This document shows positions 27,924-37,289 of a DNA stretch of 64,000 nt, in pieces; within the stretch, counting starts at the first letter, position 1, and every line of letters starts with the position of its first letter. A program made the position numbers and the translations under genes. The notes under the pieces are model-generated. The model saw only the letters and a list, made by a program, of their open reading frames with translations. It had not been told where the DNA came from and did no database searches. This DNA comes from Methyloversatilis thermotolerans (GTDB lineage: Bacteria; Pseudomonadota; Gammaproteobacteria; Burkholderiales; Rhodocyclaceae): NCBI RefSeq assembly GCF_000372885.1, contig NZ_KB889967.1, positions 2,617,430 to 2,681,429 on the forward strand, given 5' to 3'.

Positions 27924-28832
27924 ATGAGCCTGCCGACCGACCGGACTGTCCGCACCCGCGCCCTGCCCTGTGTTGCAGCGACCGCGCTGCTCGCCCTGTC
28001 GGGCTGCGGTGTGCTGCCGGAAGCGCAAGGCCCCCTGCGCAAACACACCGTTCGCGTGGTGACCGACAGCCATCATCTGCTCACCTTCAACGCCGGCCAG
28101 CCCGGCAACATACTGTCCGAGGTGCCGCTGCGCGGTCTGGCCGATGGCGAGGTCATACTGGGCATCGACTACCGGGTGTTCAAGGGCGACCTTTATGCGC
28201 TGGGCAGCAGCGGCCGCATCTACCTGGTGGACGTGCAGACCGGCCAGCTCCAGCCGGTCGGGCAGGACCGCTTCGCCATGCCGCTGCGCGGCCGCCGTTT
28301 CGGTTTCGATTTCAATCCGTCCGCCGACCGCATCCGCATCGTGTCCGACAGTGCGCAGAACCTGCGCGCGCATCCGGATAGCGGAGCACTGGTGGATTAC
28401 GACCCCAGGATAGATGGACTGCAGGTGGATGGCTCACTGCATTATGCCGACGGAGACCCGAACGCCGGCCGTGCATCGCAGGTGATCGCCGCCGCCTACA
28501 CCTATAACAAGGAAAATGAAAAGATCACCACCAATTTCGCGATCGATCTGGGGACAGGCGCGCTGGTGCGCCAGGGCTCGGTCGAAGGCGAAACGCCGGT
28601 GGTATCGCCCAACCTGGGCAAGCTGTACACGGTGGGGCCCCTGGGCCTGTCCGATCTGCTCGACGCACACTTCGACATTGCAGATCTCGACAACGCTGCG
28701 CTGGCGACATTTGTCAGCAACACGGACCGCCGCCCGCAGCTCTACGACATCGATCTCACCACCGGCAAGGCGAGCCGCATCGGCCACATCGGCAAGGGCG
28801 AAGGCATACGCGGAATGGCCATCGAACCCTGA
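27924..28832 (+). CDS. DUF4394-domain lipoprotein
   Basis: The ATG at 27924 has GGAG upstream and gives 302 aa; in-frame ATGs at 27909 and 27876 are alternatives. A hydrophobic leader ends in a lipobox (LLALSGC), so the protein is probably a lipoprotein. The mature part is a beta-propeller-like DUF4394 domain with repeated strands such as GIDYRVFKGDLYALGSSGRI and GFDFNPSADRIRIVSD. The role of the family is unknown. It is divergent from the cupredoxin-GGDEF pair with a 137-base gap. Confidence 0.85.
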   Translation: MSLPTDRTVRTRALPCVAATALLALSGCGVLPEAQGPLRKHTVRVVTDSHHLLTFNAGQPGNILSEVPLRGLADGEVILGIDYRVFKGDLYALGSSGRIYLVDVQTGQLQPVGQDRFAMPLRGRRFGFDFNPSADRIRIVSDSAQNLRAHPDSGALVDYDPRIDGLQVDGSLHYADGDPNAGRASQVIAAAYTYNKENEKITTNFAIDLGTGALVRQGSVEGETPVVSPNLGKLYTVGPLGLSDLLDAHFDIADLDNAALATFVSNTDRRPQLYDIDLTTGKASRIGHIGKGEGIRGMAIEP

Positions 28833-28873
28833 AGCATGGGCGTCGGCGGGTACCGGCCGTTGGCGTATCGCGG

Positions 28874-30799
28874 CTACTCGTCGGCGAACTCGCAGTGGCC
28901 AGGCCCCAGTTCGGCTGCCTGGGTGGCGGCGCGGCGAGCAGCACCGAGCATGGCTTCGGCGCCGATGTAGCGCTGATCGCTGAGCGCGATGCCGACCGCG
29001 ACCGGCACGGACACCTCGCGCCCGCCGATGGACAACGGCGCGGACAGTTCCTGTACCAGCCGCCCGGCGAGCTGGGATACCGCCGGGATGAGCTCGTTCG
29101 AGCCCGCGAGCGCACGTGCGGTTTCACCGGCGCGGAAATCGGTCAGCAGCACGACGAACTGGTAGTTGTCCAGATAGGACACGGCCGCGCCCGGGTAATT
29201 GACCGGCCGGAAGCGGCGCGCCACCGTGGCGAGCACCTGTTCCGCCGCCGCCTCTCCAGCCAGGGAACCGGGCCCGGCCACGCCGCTGGCCAGCACCTGT
29301 TCGGCCACTTCGCTGCCACGCACGGACACAGCGCTGGACAGGCCGCTCACATCCACCCACAGCAATGCGAAAGGAGGACCGCCGATCTGCGACTGATGCA
29401 GCGTCCACGCCAGCAGCGCATCGAATATGGCACGGCTGGTCATGCCGGTACGCGCCTCGAACCACATGCGGCGGCGCGCCTTTTCCTCGGCACCGCGCCG
29501 TTCGCTCACATTGGTGATGAAGCCTTCGATGGCCAGCAACTCGTCCTGTGACGAGAACACGCCGCGGCCCTGTTCCCACACCCACAGGTAGTTGCCGCTC
29601 ACATCGGCGATGCGATAGGAAATCTGGTAGGGCTTGTGCTGCGCAAGATTGGCCTGCACCTGCGCCCACACGAACTCGCGATCATCGGGATGGATGAGAC
29701 TGCCGAAGGCGATGCGGTGATTGTCCACCAGCTCCCAGGGTTCGTAGCCGATCAGGTCCATGCTGCCGTCGCTGACGAATTCCATGGTCCAGTCCGGATC
29801 GTTGCGGCCGCGGTACACCATGCCCGGCACATTGGCGAGCAGCGTGTTCAGGTAGCGGCGCGACGAACCCATGTCCTCGCCGCGCCGTCGCCGCGTCACT
29901 TCGGTGAGCGTGCCGAGCACGCCCACCAGATCGCCGCCCGGTTCGATGCAGCCCTGTGCCCGCAGCAGCACCCAGAACACCGTACCGCCACCATTGACCA
30001 TGCGCACCTCGGTACCCAGATGATCGCTCTGCCCACCCGCCAGCGCGGCCAGCGACTTGTCGACCGCGTCGCGGTCCTCCGGATGCAGGGCCACCGACAG
30101 CGGCCGGCCGCGGCTGTCGGCGAGCGAACGGCCGGTCAGCCTCTCCCAGGCGCGATTGACGTAGACGATGCGACCTTCGGCATCGGCATGGAACAGCACG
30201 AGGTCGAGCTGGTCCAGCAGCGAGGTCATCGCACCCTCCGGCGCGTCGCGCGCCGGCGTCATCGTGGCGTCCGGACTGAACTGGATGAGCAGGCTGCCCG
30301 GCACCGAGGACAGCGGCGAAAGACTGGCCCGCATCTTCAGCGCGCTGCCGTCCGATCGCACCAGGCGCAGCACGTCGTCGGCGTCCGCGGCATCGGCGTT
30401 CCCGGCGCGCGCCAGCAGCGCCGCGAAGCGGCCGTGATCCACCGGATGCAGCAGATTGGTGAAAGGCAGGCCCACCACCTGATCGGCCTGGCCGCGGTAA
30501 TTGAGCAGCGCGAGAAAGGCCTGGTTGGCGAAAGTGATCTGCTGACCCTGTATGGTGACCGAAGGCGAGGAAATGTTGTGGCACAGTTGACCGGCCCACT
30601 GCACCTGCTGCGCATTCGCTTCCGGGCGGTGCGGAGCGCCGACATACCAGGGCAGCCGGCGTGCCAGCACCAGCACCAGCAGGCCGGTCGCCGCCACAAA
30701 GGCGGGCAGGGCGACAACAGTATCGGCGCCATGCCACGATCCGACGACGGCAGCGAACAACAGCGCAAGCATCCAGGCTGAAAACACATACAGAGTCAT
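28874..30799 (-). CDS. Membrane PAS protein with degenerate GGDEF domain
   Basis: The ATG at 30799 is preceded by AAGGAA and gives 641 aa. Two membrane helices occupy residues 1-50. Three PAS domains follow (about 75-190, 200-320 and 335-450); the third is PAS_3-like with a WVWEQGRGVF segment. The C-terminal 180 residues have the layout of a GGDEF domain, but the signature is replaced: SYLDNYQFVVLL stands where LGGDEFVVLL is expected. Diguanylate cyclase activity is therefore unlikely. The start codon overlaps that of the divergent NarX-like gene within one CATG. Confidence 0.85.
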   Translation of the reverse strand: MTLYVFSAWMLALLFAAVVGSWHGADTVVALPAFVAATGLLVLVLARRLPWYVGAPHRPEANAQQVQWAGQLCHNISSPSVTIQGQQITFANQAFLALLNYRGQADQVVGLPFTNLLHPVDHGRFAALLARAGNADAADADDVLRLVRSDGSALKMRASLSPLSSVPGSLLIQFSPDATMTPARDAPEGAMTSLLDQLDLVLFHADAEGRIVYVNRAWERLTGRSLADSRGRPLSVALHPEDRDAVDKSLAALAGGQSDHLGTEVRMVNGGGTVFWVLLRAQGCIEPGGDLVGVLGTLTEVTRRRRGEDMGSSRRYLNTLLANVPGMVYRGRNDPDWTMEFVSDGSMDLIGYEPWELVDNHRIAFGSLIHPDDREFVWAQVQANLAQHKPYQISYRIADVSGNYLWVWEQGRGVFSSQDELLAIEGFITNVSERRGAEEKARRRMWFEARTGMTSRAIFDALLAWTLHQSQIGGPPFALLWVDVSGLSSAVSVRGSEVAEQVLASGVAGPGSLAGEAAAEQVLATVARRFRPVNYPGAAVSYLDNYQFVVLLTDFRAGETARALAGSNELIPAVSQLAGRLVQELSAPLSIGGREVSVPVAVGIALSDQRYIGAEAMLGAARRAATQAAELGPGHCEFADE

Positions 30800-32399
30800 G
30801 CTGATCCGTTCCTTCTTCGGCCCCGGTGGGCGCTTTCCCTTATACACCGGATTGGTGGCCACCCTCGCCGGCTGCGCGCTCGCCGCGCTGCTCAGCCTGT
30901 GGGGCAGCATAGAGATCGAGCGCCAGTTCGAGCAGGTGTTCGGCGCACTGGTCGACTCCTGTACCCAGTCCCCCGCAAATGCCGATCACGCCTGCGAGGC
31001 CTTCGCCCGAGTCGAGCGCACCCTTCTTGAACGCGTCGCCGTCATGCTCTTGCTGCAGGGCCTGTGCTGCGCCCTCATCGTTGCCGGCGCGGTACTCATC
31101 GCACAACGCGCCTTCCGCGTGCTGGTGCGGCGTACCGAAGCCGCGATGGCGCTGATGCCGGACGATGTTCGCACGCGCGGTCGCGACGAAATCGAGCGCC
31201 TGGTCGACACCCTGGCCGAAATGACCGCGCGCCAGGCCGGTTTCGAGGCGGAAGGACGCTGGCGACAACAGGTGAGCGGCGAGCAGTTGCGCCGGACCGG
31301 GCAGTCGCTGCAGACCCTGCACCGCGTCGCGCGCATGTTCACCGATGGCGATGTATCCGAATTCGGCCTGCGCGGCGCGCTGTCCATGCTGGAAGGCGCG
31401 CTCGGCGCACAGACCGCCGCGCTGTGCCTGAATGCGCCGGCGCGCCAGGCCCTGGGCACGGACAGCGCACTGTGCACGCATGGCGAACCGGCCCTGCTGG
31501 CGCAGATCAACCCCGATGGACCGGTACGCGACGCCACCGCCCGCGTCGTACCGGCGTCACCCGAATGCCCTCATCACACCTTGCTGGTGCCGGTGTGCCG
31601 CGGCAACGTATCGGTCGGCGCGCTGCTGCTGCAGTTTCCCGACAGCGCGCGCGTGGACGATCTGCAGGCGCATCTCGCCGAAAGCTTCGCCCATCTCGCC
31701 GCACTGGCCATTTCCAGCGTGAGCCGCAGCCAGGAGGAAAGACGGGTGGCGCTGATCGAGGAGCGCACCGCCATCGCGGGCGAACTGCACGACTCGCTCG
31801 CTCAGTCGCTGGCCTACATGAAGATACAGGTGGCGCAACTGCAGCGCGGGCTGGACCGTGAAAAGCATCCGACCGACGTCGCGCAGGCCGCACGCGAATT
31901 GCGCGAAGGCCTGAATGCCGCCTACCGCGAGGTGCGCGAACTGATCGCCGCTTTCCGCGTGCGCATGGGCGCCGGTGGATTGCTGTCCACGGTGCAGGAC
32001 ACGATAGACGAATTCGCGCAACGCAGCGGACTGGACATGAGTTTCGTGCACGACCTCGGTCGCTGCCACCTGGAGGTGAACGAGGAATTCCACGTGATGC
32101 AGGTCATCCGTGAAGCACTGTCCAACACCGTGCGGCATGCGCGCGCCTATCATGTGTGGGTGAGCATGAAATACGGACCGGAACACCGGCTGACCGTGGT
32201 GATCGACGACGACGGTCGCGGTCTCACCAGCCCCTATGCCGAAAGCAATCATTACGGTCTGAGCATCATGCGCGAACGCGCGCGTTCGCTGGGCGGCCAG
32301 GTGTCGGTCGTACACCGCCCCGGCGGCGGCACCCGCGTGCAGCTCGAATTCGCGCCACAGAAGCTGCCATCCGAACTGATGAGCGAAAGCCCGACATGA
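30798..32399 (+). CDS. NarX/DegS-type sensor histidine kinase
   Basis: The protein is 533 aa. It has two membrane helices (about 14-36 and 80-105) around a short periplasmic loop with two Cys residues, a HAMP-like segment, a GAF-like domain (about 190-310), the HisKA_3 H-box [20 protein letters not shown] with the phospho-acceptor His near 330, and a HATPase domain ([25 protein letters not shown]). The H-box matches the NarX/NarQ subgroup. No nitrate-binding P-box is evident, so the signal is unknown. It overlaps the response regulator by 4 bases (ATGA). Confidence 0.92.
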   Translation: MLIRSFFGPGGRFPLYTGLVATLAGCALAALLSLWGSIEIERQFEQVFGALVDSCTQSPANADHACEAFARVERTLLERVAVMLLLQGLCCALIVAGAVLIAQRAFRVLVRRTEAAMALMPDDVRTRGRDEIERLVDTLAEMTARQAGFEAEGRWRQQVSGEQLRRTGQSLQTLHRVARMFTDGDVSEFGLRGALSMLEGALGAQTAALCLNAPARQALGTDSALCTHGEPALLAQINPDGPVRDATARVVPASPECPHHTLLVPVCRGNVSVGALLLQFPDSARVDDLQAHLAESFAHLAALAISSVSRSQEERRVALIEERTAIAGELHDSLAQSLAYMKIQVAQLQRGLDREKHPTDVAQAARELREGLNAAYREVRELIAAFRVRMGAGGLLSTVQDTIDEFAQRSGLDMSFVHDLGRCHLEVNEEFHVMQVIREALSNTVRHARAYHVWVSMKYGPEHRLTVVIDDDGRGLTSPYAESNHYGLSIMRERARSLGGQVSVVHRPGGGTRVQLEFAPQKLPSELMSESPT

Positions 32400-33043
32400 G
32401 CATACGCATACTGCTGATCGACGATCACCCGCTGTTCCGCAAGGGCGTGGCGCAACTGGTGCGCGCCGACGACGAACTGGAGCTGGCCGGCGAAACCGGC
32501 GACGGCGAAAGCGGCCTGGCGCTGGCGACGGAACTGTCGCCCGATCTGGTGCTGATAGACCTCAACATGAAAACCATGAATGGCATCGAAACCCTGCGCC
32601 GCATCAAGGCCGCGGGGGTCGCGGCGCGCTGCGTCATGCTCACCGTGTCGGACGACGAGCGCGACGTGCTCGACGCGATGAAAGCCGGTGCCGACGGCTA
32701 TCTGCTGAAGGACATGGAGCCGGAGGAACTGTGCGCGCGCATCAAGCAGTCGGTGCGCGGCAACGTGGTGCTCGACGCCAGTGTGGCCGGCCTGCTCGCC
32801 AACGCCCTGAATGCCCCGCCCGCGGCCTCGCACAGCGACCTCACCGAACGCGAGCGCGAAATCCTCGGCCTGCTCGCCGACGGCCGCAGCAACAAGGAAA
32901 TCGCACGCGAACTGGGCATTTCAGACGCCACGGTGAAGGTGCACATCAAGCACCTGCTGCGCAAGCTCAACATGAAAAGCCGGCTCGAAGCCGCGGTGTG
33001 GGCGCTGCAGAACCCGCAGTTCAGACAGGCGACCACCGGATGA
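32396..33043 (+). CDS. NarL/FixJ-family response regulator
   Basis: The protein is 215 aa. The receiver domain (1-120) has the acidic pocket IDDHPLF, the phospho-acceptor Asp in [13 protein letters not shown] near residue 56, and the conserved Thr and Lys (MLTVSD, YLLKDM). A LuxR/NarL helix-turn-helix (about 150-210) carries [22 protein letters not shown]. The ATGA overlap with the kinase gene makes them a cognate pair. Targets are unknown; the divergent PAS gene is one candidate. Confidence 0.94.
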   Translation: MSIRILLIDDHPLFRKGVAQLVRADDELELAGETGDGESGLALATELSPDLVLIDLNMKTMNGIETLRRIKAAGVAARCVMLTVSDDERDVLDAMKAGADGYLLKDMEPEELCARIKQSVRGNVVLDASVAGLLANALNAPPAASHSDLTEREREILGLLADGRSNKEIARELGISDATVKVHIKHLLRKLNMKSRLEAAVWALQNPQFRQATTG

Positions 33044-33177
33044 TGGCCGCCGCGCCGAAGGTGGCTGCATCCCGTCGCTGCATCGCCTGCACGGCGATCC
33101 GTCGCGCTCCCGTCATCGTGTCCGCGTACTTCCGGGATCCCGACCTCAATCTAATCGAGGTGTCGAACTACATCTGA
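33040..33177 (+). pseudogene. 3' remnant of a glyoxalase/VOC-family gene
   Basis: The last codons before the stop at 33175 read YFRDPDLNLIEVSNY, the characteristic C terminus of glyoxalase/bleomycin-resistance (VOC) proteins. The upstream codons (from about 33040) do not continue the domain and the frame simply runs back into the regulator gene. This is therefore a leftover tail, probably from a deletion or rearrangement, rather than a functional gene. Confidence 0.6.
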
Positions 33178-33263
33178 TGCCGGTACCCGCATGTGCGCCG
33201 GCGCACGGACAGGAGACCGCTGCGCGCGTCATCGCCGGCCGCGCTCATTGCCGCGTCCGGAAA

Positions 33264-35924
33264 TCAGCCTCCCGATACAAGCGGAGCACCCGCTATCGGC
33301 TGATCCGGCACCGCAGGCGTGTCGGCGACGATGACCGGCGTGACGGCATCAGCCCGCAACCGTGTGCGGAACGTCGACTTCACGCGATCGGACATCAGCA
33401 GGTAGGCGGTCCAGACCGCGGCTCCGACGAACATGCCTGCAATCGTGGCAGGCGGTACGGCCTGCCCCTTGTCCGGCAGGATGATGCCCACCATCATGTC
33501 ATCGAGAGTCATCAGCACGGGACTGAGCCATACGGTCACGATAATGACCCTCGGCGCGCTGCTGCGCCGCTTGAAGAACAGCACGGCAGCCAGCACCCAT
33601 GCGGTGACCAGAGAGAGGTTTGCCAGGATTTCGTACAGCAGGAGGGGCGCCCACAGCGCATGGTAAGTCGGACTTCCCGGCTGCGTGAGCGCGTTCCAGT
33701 TCTGGATGGAGTAGCTGTCGACGATGGATGCGATCTGGATGCCCAGCTTGAGCGGCTGGAACAGCATGTGGATGGCGGGAAGGATGAGCCAGCCGCGCAG
33801 CCCCTGCAGCCCGGGAACGGGAGTGAAGTCGGGCGCAGGCGGATCGTAGCGATAAAGCCTGCGCGCGAGGAAGATCAGTGCAAGCGCCGAAAGAAGAGCG
33901 ATCATCGCAATCGGCCAGTTCATCCGGTCACCCAGGCTCAGCTTGCTGACGTTCGTGTGCAGGAGGCTGTAAGCGGTGGCGCTCCGCGCACGATCGAGGC
34001 TGGCCACATACGTGACAAGTTGCTCGGGCGGGACATGGTCGCCATGCGTCCAGAGGCGGTCATGCAAGGTCAGTCTGCGCTCGCCGTACCGGATATCCCT
34101 CCGATAGGTGAAATGGGCATCCTTGACTTCATGCTGCTCGGGCGCGATGGACCAGTCGCCCGGCAGGGCGATGTCGGTCGTCGCATCAAGCTCGAAATTG
34201 GGCGCAAGCGGCAAGGGCGAATGGCGCGTCTGCGTCGCGGGCCTTCGCAGAAAATCGATCAGCTCCGGAACGATGACATCCACTTCGCGGCGGGCGCCGT
34301 GAGCGCTCTGCGCCCAGAAATCGGCAATCTCGTAGTGTTCGGTGGTCGTGATCCGGTTCCCGGCAATATCGTCACTGACTTCCATCGCGCGTACGACACG
34401 GATGCCGGGGTAGTAGCGCGCGTAGTAATTTAGATAGTTCTTCTGCACGTTGTCCGCGCTGTCACGGGCCAACTGAAGTCTCAGATCCTCTGCCAGAGCA
34501 CCACTCACGCTGGTCGATACCGTATAGCGCACGGGCGCCTCCAGCCCCTCGCGCGCATCGATGGCGGTCACCACCCGCCGCGAGTGCATGCGTGTCCCCG
34601 CCATCGCGGTCAAGCCGGCGGTATCCGCCCGCAGCACAAGTGCGCGGCCGAAGTCCGGCTGATACAGCCGATCCAGCGACGCCAACTGGGTTGCCCGCGT
34701 CGGATCGACCCAGTAGGTCTTCCCGTCGATCGTGGCACGGACCAGTACGTGGTCAAACATCAGGTGAGACGGAAGGAAGCCCTCGATACCGCGTGAAAGC
34801 TGGGTACTGACCAATGCGGCGTCAGCCTGAATGCCCAGTCGGCGCAACAACGTGAGCAACAGCAGGGTCTTGCCCTTGCAGTCGCCGAATCCGCGCAGGA
34901 GCACCTCATCCGGCGAAGCCGGCTTCAGCGACGACACGCCGACCTGCACGCCGAAGTAGCGGACGTCGCGCTGCGCCAGTCGGAGCGACTCGGCGAGCCG
35001 GTCGGCCGCTCCGGTGTACTCGCGAGCTATCCTCGCCGCCCGCTGTTCCACCGCAGCGCCCGGTTGTGGCGGGGAACGGTATAGAGTCTCCCCCCATCGG
35101 GCGACATCGTTCCAGTTGGAGAAGCTGGTCCACTGGACCAGAGGATACGGAACGAACCACCCGGGCGCATCGCTCTCTACCGGCATCGCGGCAACCTTGC
35201 GCAAGGACCATACATATTCGGCCTGACCGTCGTGCATGGATTCCACCGGCGCCGGGCCACCGTTGCTGACCGTCCAGCGGAAACTGCGATCGGACGGCAA
35301 AAGCAGGCGCAGATGCTGATGTTCGACCGGAATACCGAAGGCAAGCTGCTGCATCCCCGCATCATGACGTCCCAGCGCGGGATGTCGCCCGGACAGGGTG
35401 TAGGCGTACTCGACGACGTCCCCGGTCCGCACATCGTTCAGCACAATGTGCGCGCTGACGCGCCCGTCGAGGGTGGCAAGGTCCAGGTCTTTCTCGCGCC
35501 TCAGTATCTCCACCCGTAACGATGCGCTCCGGTTCTGTGTCTGACCCTTGCGATGAACTCTGACGTCGTGCAGCCGGAGGGACTGATAGACCGGATCAAA
35601 ACCGATCTCGATATTGGCGATCGAGGCGACACCCTGCTCATTCAGGGCCAGCGTCGCAATATGGACATAGGTGGATGTAGACGTCCCGTCCATACGGATC
35701 TGCCGGTCATGCAGAAGCACATGGCTGCCGCTCACGATCTGGTCGGCTGGGGTCTGCACATCCTGCGGCACAGCAACCGGCAGCACCCACGAAGGCGGCG
35801 CCGTCCTGACGTAATCCACGGCCATGACCGGGTGAAACAGTATCCACGACAGCAGAACATGCAACAGAAGCAGACCGGGAAGTCGCCGAATTGCACGCCG
35901 GTGCAGCCTGTATGGCTGGAACAT
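33264..35924 (-). CDS. DUF3857 / transglutaminase-like / DUF2569 membrane protein
   Basis: The ATG at 35924 (MFQPYRLHRR) gives 886 aa; open frame further upstream has no gene-like content. An export segment at about residues 14-36 is followed by a DUF3857 domain (about 60-260), a transglutaminase-like domain with the Cys in GDCKGK near residue 347 and His and Asp in FDHVLV and YWVDPT, and a beta-rich region. The C-terminal 230 residues hold about five membrane helices, with LRGWLILPAIHMLFQP typical of DUF2569. The enzymatic triad looks intact, but the substrate is unknown. It has no obvious operon partner. Confidence 0.85.
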   Translation of the reverse strand: MFQPYRLHRRAIRRLPGLLLLHVLLSWILFHPVMAVDYVRTAPPSWVLPVAVPQDVQTPADQIVSGSHVLLHDRQIRMDGTSTSTYVHIATLALNEQGVASIANIEIGFDPVYQSLRLHDVRVHRKGQTQNRSASLRVEILRREKDLDLATLDGRVSAHIVLNDVRTGDVVEYAYTLSGRHPALGRHDAGMQQLAFGIPVEHQHLRLLLPSDRSFRWTVSNGGPAPVESMHDGQAEYVWSLRKVAAMPVESDAPGWFVPYPLVQWTSFSNWNDVARWGETLYRSPPQPGAAVEQRAARIAREYTGAADRLAESLRLAQRDVRYFGVQVGVSSLKPASPDEVLLRGFGDCKGKTLLLLTLLRRLGIQADAALVSTQLSRGIEGFLPSHLMFDHVLVRATIDGKTYWVDPTRATQLASLDRLYQPDFGRALVLRADTAGLTAMAGTRMHSRRVVTAIDAREGLEAPVRYTVSTSVSGALAEDLRLQLARDSADNVQKNYLNYYARYYPGIRVVRAMEVSDDIAGNRITTTEHYEIADFWAQSAHGARREVDVIVPELIDFLRRPATQTRHSPLPLAPNFELDATTDIALPGDWSIAPEQHEVKDAHFTYRRDIRYGERRLTLHDRLWTHGDHVPPEQLVTYVASLDRARSATAYSLLHTNVSKLSLGDRMNWPIAMIALLSALALIFLARRLYRYDPPAPDFTPVPGLQGLRGWLILPAIHMLFQPLKLGIQIASIVDSYSIQNWNALTQPGSPTYHALWAPLLLYEILANLSLVTAWVLAAVLFFKRRSSAPRVIIVTVWLSPVLMTLDDMMVGIILPDKGQAVPPATIAGMFVGAAVWTAYLLMSDRVKSTFRTRLRADAVTPVIVADTPAVPDQPIAGAPLVSGG

Positions 35925-36303
35925 GATTCCGGATTCCGTTTTAATGGTTATCGCATAGTCCGAACGATTGTCGCACAGGCCTCCTACCCCTCGATTGCGC
36001 TCACGACATGTCATGATTGTCGCGTTCTGGGATTCCTTCCCGAGATACCCGGAAGCCCGGCACCGGAAGTCTGGTAGCAGCGGCGTCCCGGGCGGTCCTT
36101 CCTGCGGGGATCCGACTCGAACGCCGGCACCGGTACATGTACGACGCCGACCTGACCGATCCATCGCACGCACCGAGGTGCATTGCTCGGAACAAGACAT
36201 GGGACGCGCTCGCCGGCATAAAAAAAGAAGCCCGGGCGAGCGAGGAGTGCAGACCCGGGCGAAATGAAGGCCGCGGGGGCGACCTTCTCCAAGACAGTCG
36301 GAC
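35925..36303. other. Intergenic stretch between two minus-strand units
   Basis: About 380 bases. The upper part contains the terminator of the NMG operon (36220-36260). The lower part, 35925-36200, should contain the promoter of the DUF3857 gene; an A/T-richer patch at 35930-35960 is the best place, but no clear -35/-10 pair stands out. No gene is recognised. Confidence 0.45.
36220..36260 (-). terminator. Intrinsic terminator of the NMG operon
   Basis: Read on the minus strand, GCCCGGG and CCCGGGC form a stem around a loop of about 16 bases, followed at once by TTCTTTTTTT. It lies 43 bases after the stop of the last operon gene. This is the clearest rho-independent terminator in the window. 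Confidence 0.8.
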
Positions 36304-36615
36304 TCAGGCCATGCCAGCTCCGCTCGCCTGTCGCGCGCGCGCCAGCGCGTAGCGATAGCGTGCCCAGACGTAGGCATCCATCACCATGACCGCGTACACG
36401 AAAAAGCCGCCGGCATGGCGGCCGATGAAGGAATGCTCGGGCGTGGTGAGATGCCAGCTCACGACGCCCAGGCTCAGCGCGAAGAACAGCATGACCCAGG
36501 CGCGCACCTGCATGCCGTTGAGCACCTGGCCCATGCCGGGCAGCAGCAGCGCGGCAGCGAGCACGAAGAACGGGTGCGGTGGGCGCGACAGGGTCGGTGC
36601 GGTAGCGGATGTCAT
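36304..36615 (-). CDS. Small membrane protein, last gene of the NMG operon (103 aa)
   Basis: The protein is 103 aa and mostly hydrophobic. About three helices are predicted: LAAALLLPGMGQVLNG near 20, WVMLFFALSLGVVSWH near 42 and GGFFVYAVMVMDAYVW near 70. The C-terminal tail is basic. The PGMGQVLNG segment is reminiscent of small TM2-like proteins, but I do not recognise a family. Its start overlaps the stop of the previous gene (ATGA), so the two are co-translated. Function unknown; context suggests a link to amine transport or envelope adaptation. Confidence 0.75.
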   Translation of the reverse strand: MTSATAPTLSRPPHPFFVLAAALLLPGMGQVLNGMQVRAWVMLFFALSLGVVSWHLTTPEHSFIGRHAGGFFVYAVMVMDAYVWARYRYALARARQASGAGMA

Positions 36616-37289
36616 GCGGCCTTCTCCAGTTTCGTGACCTTCAGCGACGAGACGATGCACAGTGCGGCATCGAGCAGTGCTTGCAGCAGCGCCGGCTCTA
36701 TCCGTGTTTCGTCCGGCAGCAGCGAGCGCAGCACCAGGTAGTGCGCGCGCTGCACACCACCGACGCGGAACACGATGCGCACGCCGCGCGGGCTCACCAG
36801 CAGCTCCTTGAACGAGGGCTGGTCGATCAGGCTGCCGGCCGCTTCGTGCAATGCATTCAGCGGCGGCCGCCAGCCGGCCGGGCTCACCTTGGCGATCTGG
36901 TGAACCGGCCAGTCGGCGGGCAGATCGATGCGCTCGTCCATGCTGTCCGAGGCCGACCAGAATTCGATGTTCTGTGGCCGCATCAGCAGGTCGAAGCTGC
37001 CTTGGACGGGCAGCGGCGTGCGCAGCGTCACCGACAGCCACAGCGACGGCAACTTGCGGTAGCCGACGTGGTCGAGCAGGGCCTGCAGCTCGAACTGTGC
37101 ACCGCGGTAGCGACCGCTCAGGCGCGGGTACTCGGCGCCCGAATCGGCCACCGCGACGGCGTCGAACATGCCGGCACAGTGATCGAACAGCGCCGCTCGT
37201 TCGTCGCGGAAGCGCCTCTGCGTGCGCCGGTGCCACCATGCGAACAGTCCGCTGCCGAACAGCAGCGCCGCGATTGTCGCGACCGTCAT
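36612..37289 (-). CDS. Membrane-anchored hypothetical protein (225 aa)
   Basis: The protein is 225 aa. One N-terminal helix (about 2-20, ATIAALLFGSGLFAWW) anchors a soluble part rich in beta strands with the segments YPRLSGRYRGAQFELQALLD and PQNIEFWSASDSM. I do not recognise a domain. Its start lies exactly at the end of the permease gene (37289), and its stop overlaps the next start, so it is tightly bound to the permease in expression. It may be an accessory subunit of the permease. Confidence 0.75.
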   Translation of the reverse strand: MTVATIAALLFGSGLFAWWHRRTQRRFRDERAALFDHCAGMFDAVAVADSGAEYPRLSGRYRGAQFELQALLDHVGYRKLPSLWLSVTLRTPLPVQGSFDLLMRPQNIEFWSASDSMDERIDLPADWPVHQIAKVSPAGWRPPLNALHEAAGSLIDQPSFKELLVSPRGVRIVFRVGGVQRAHYLVLRSLLPDETRIEPALLQALLDAALCIVSSLKVTKLEKAA

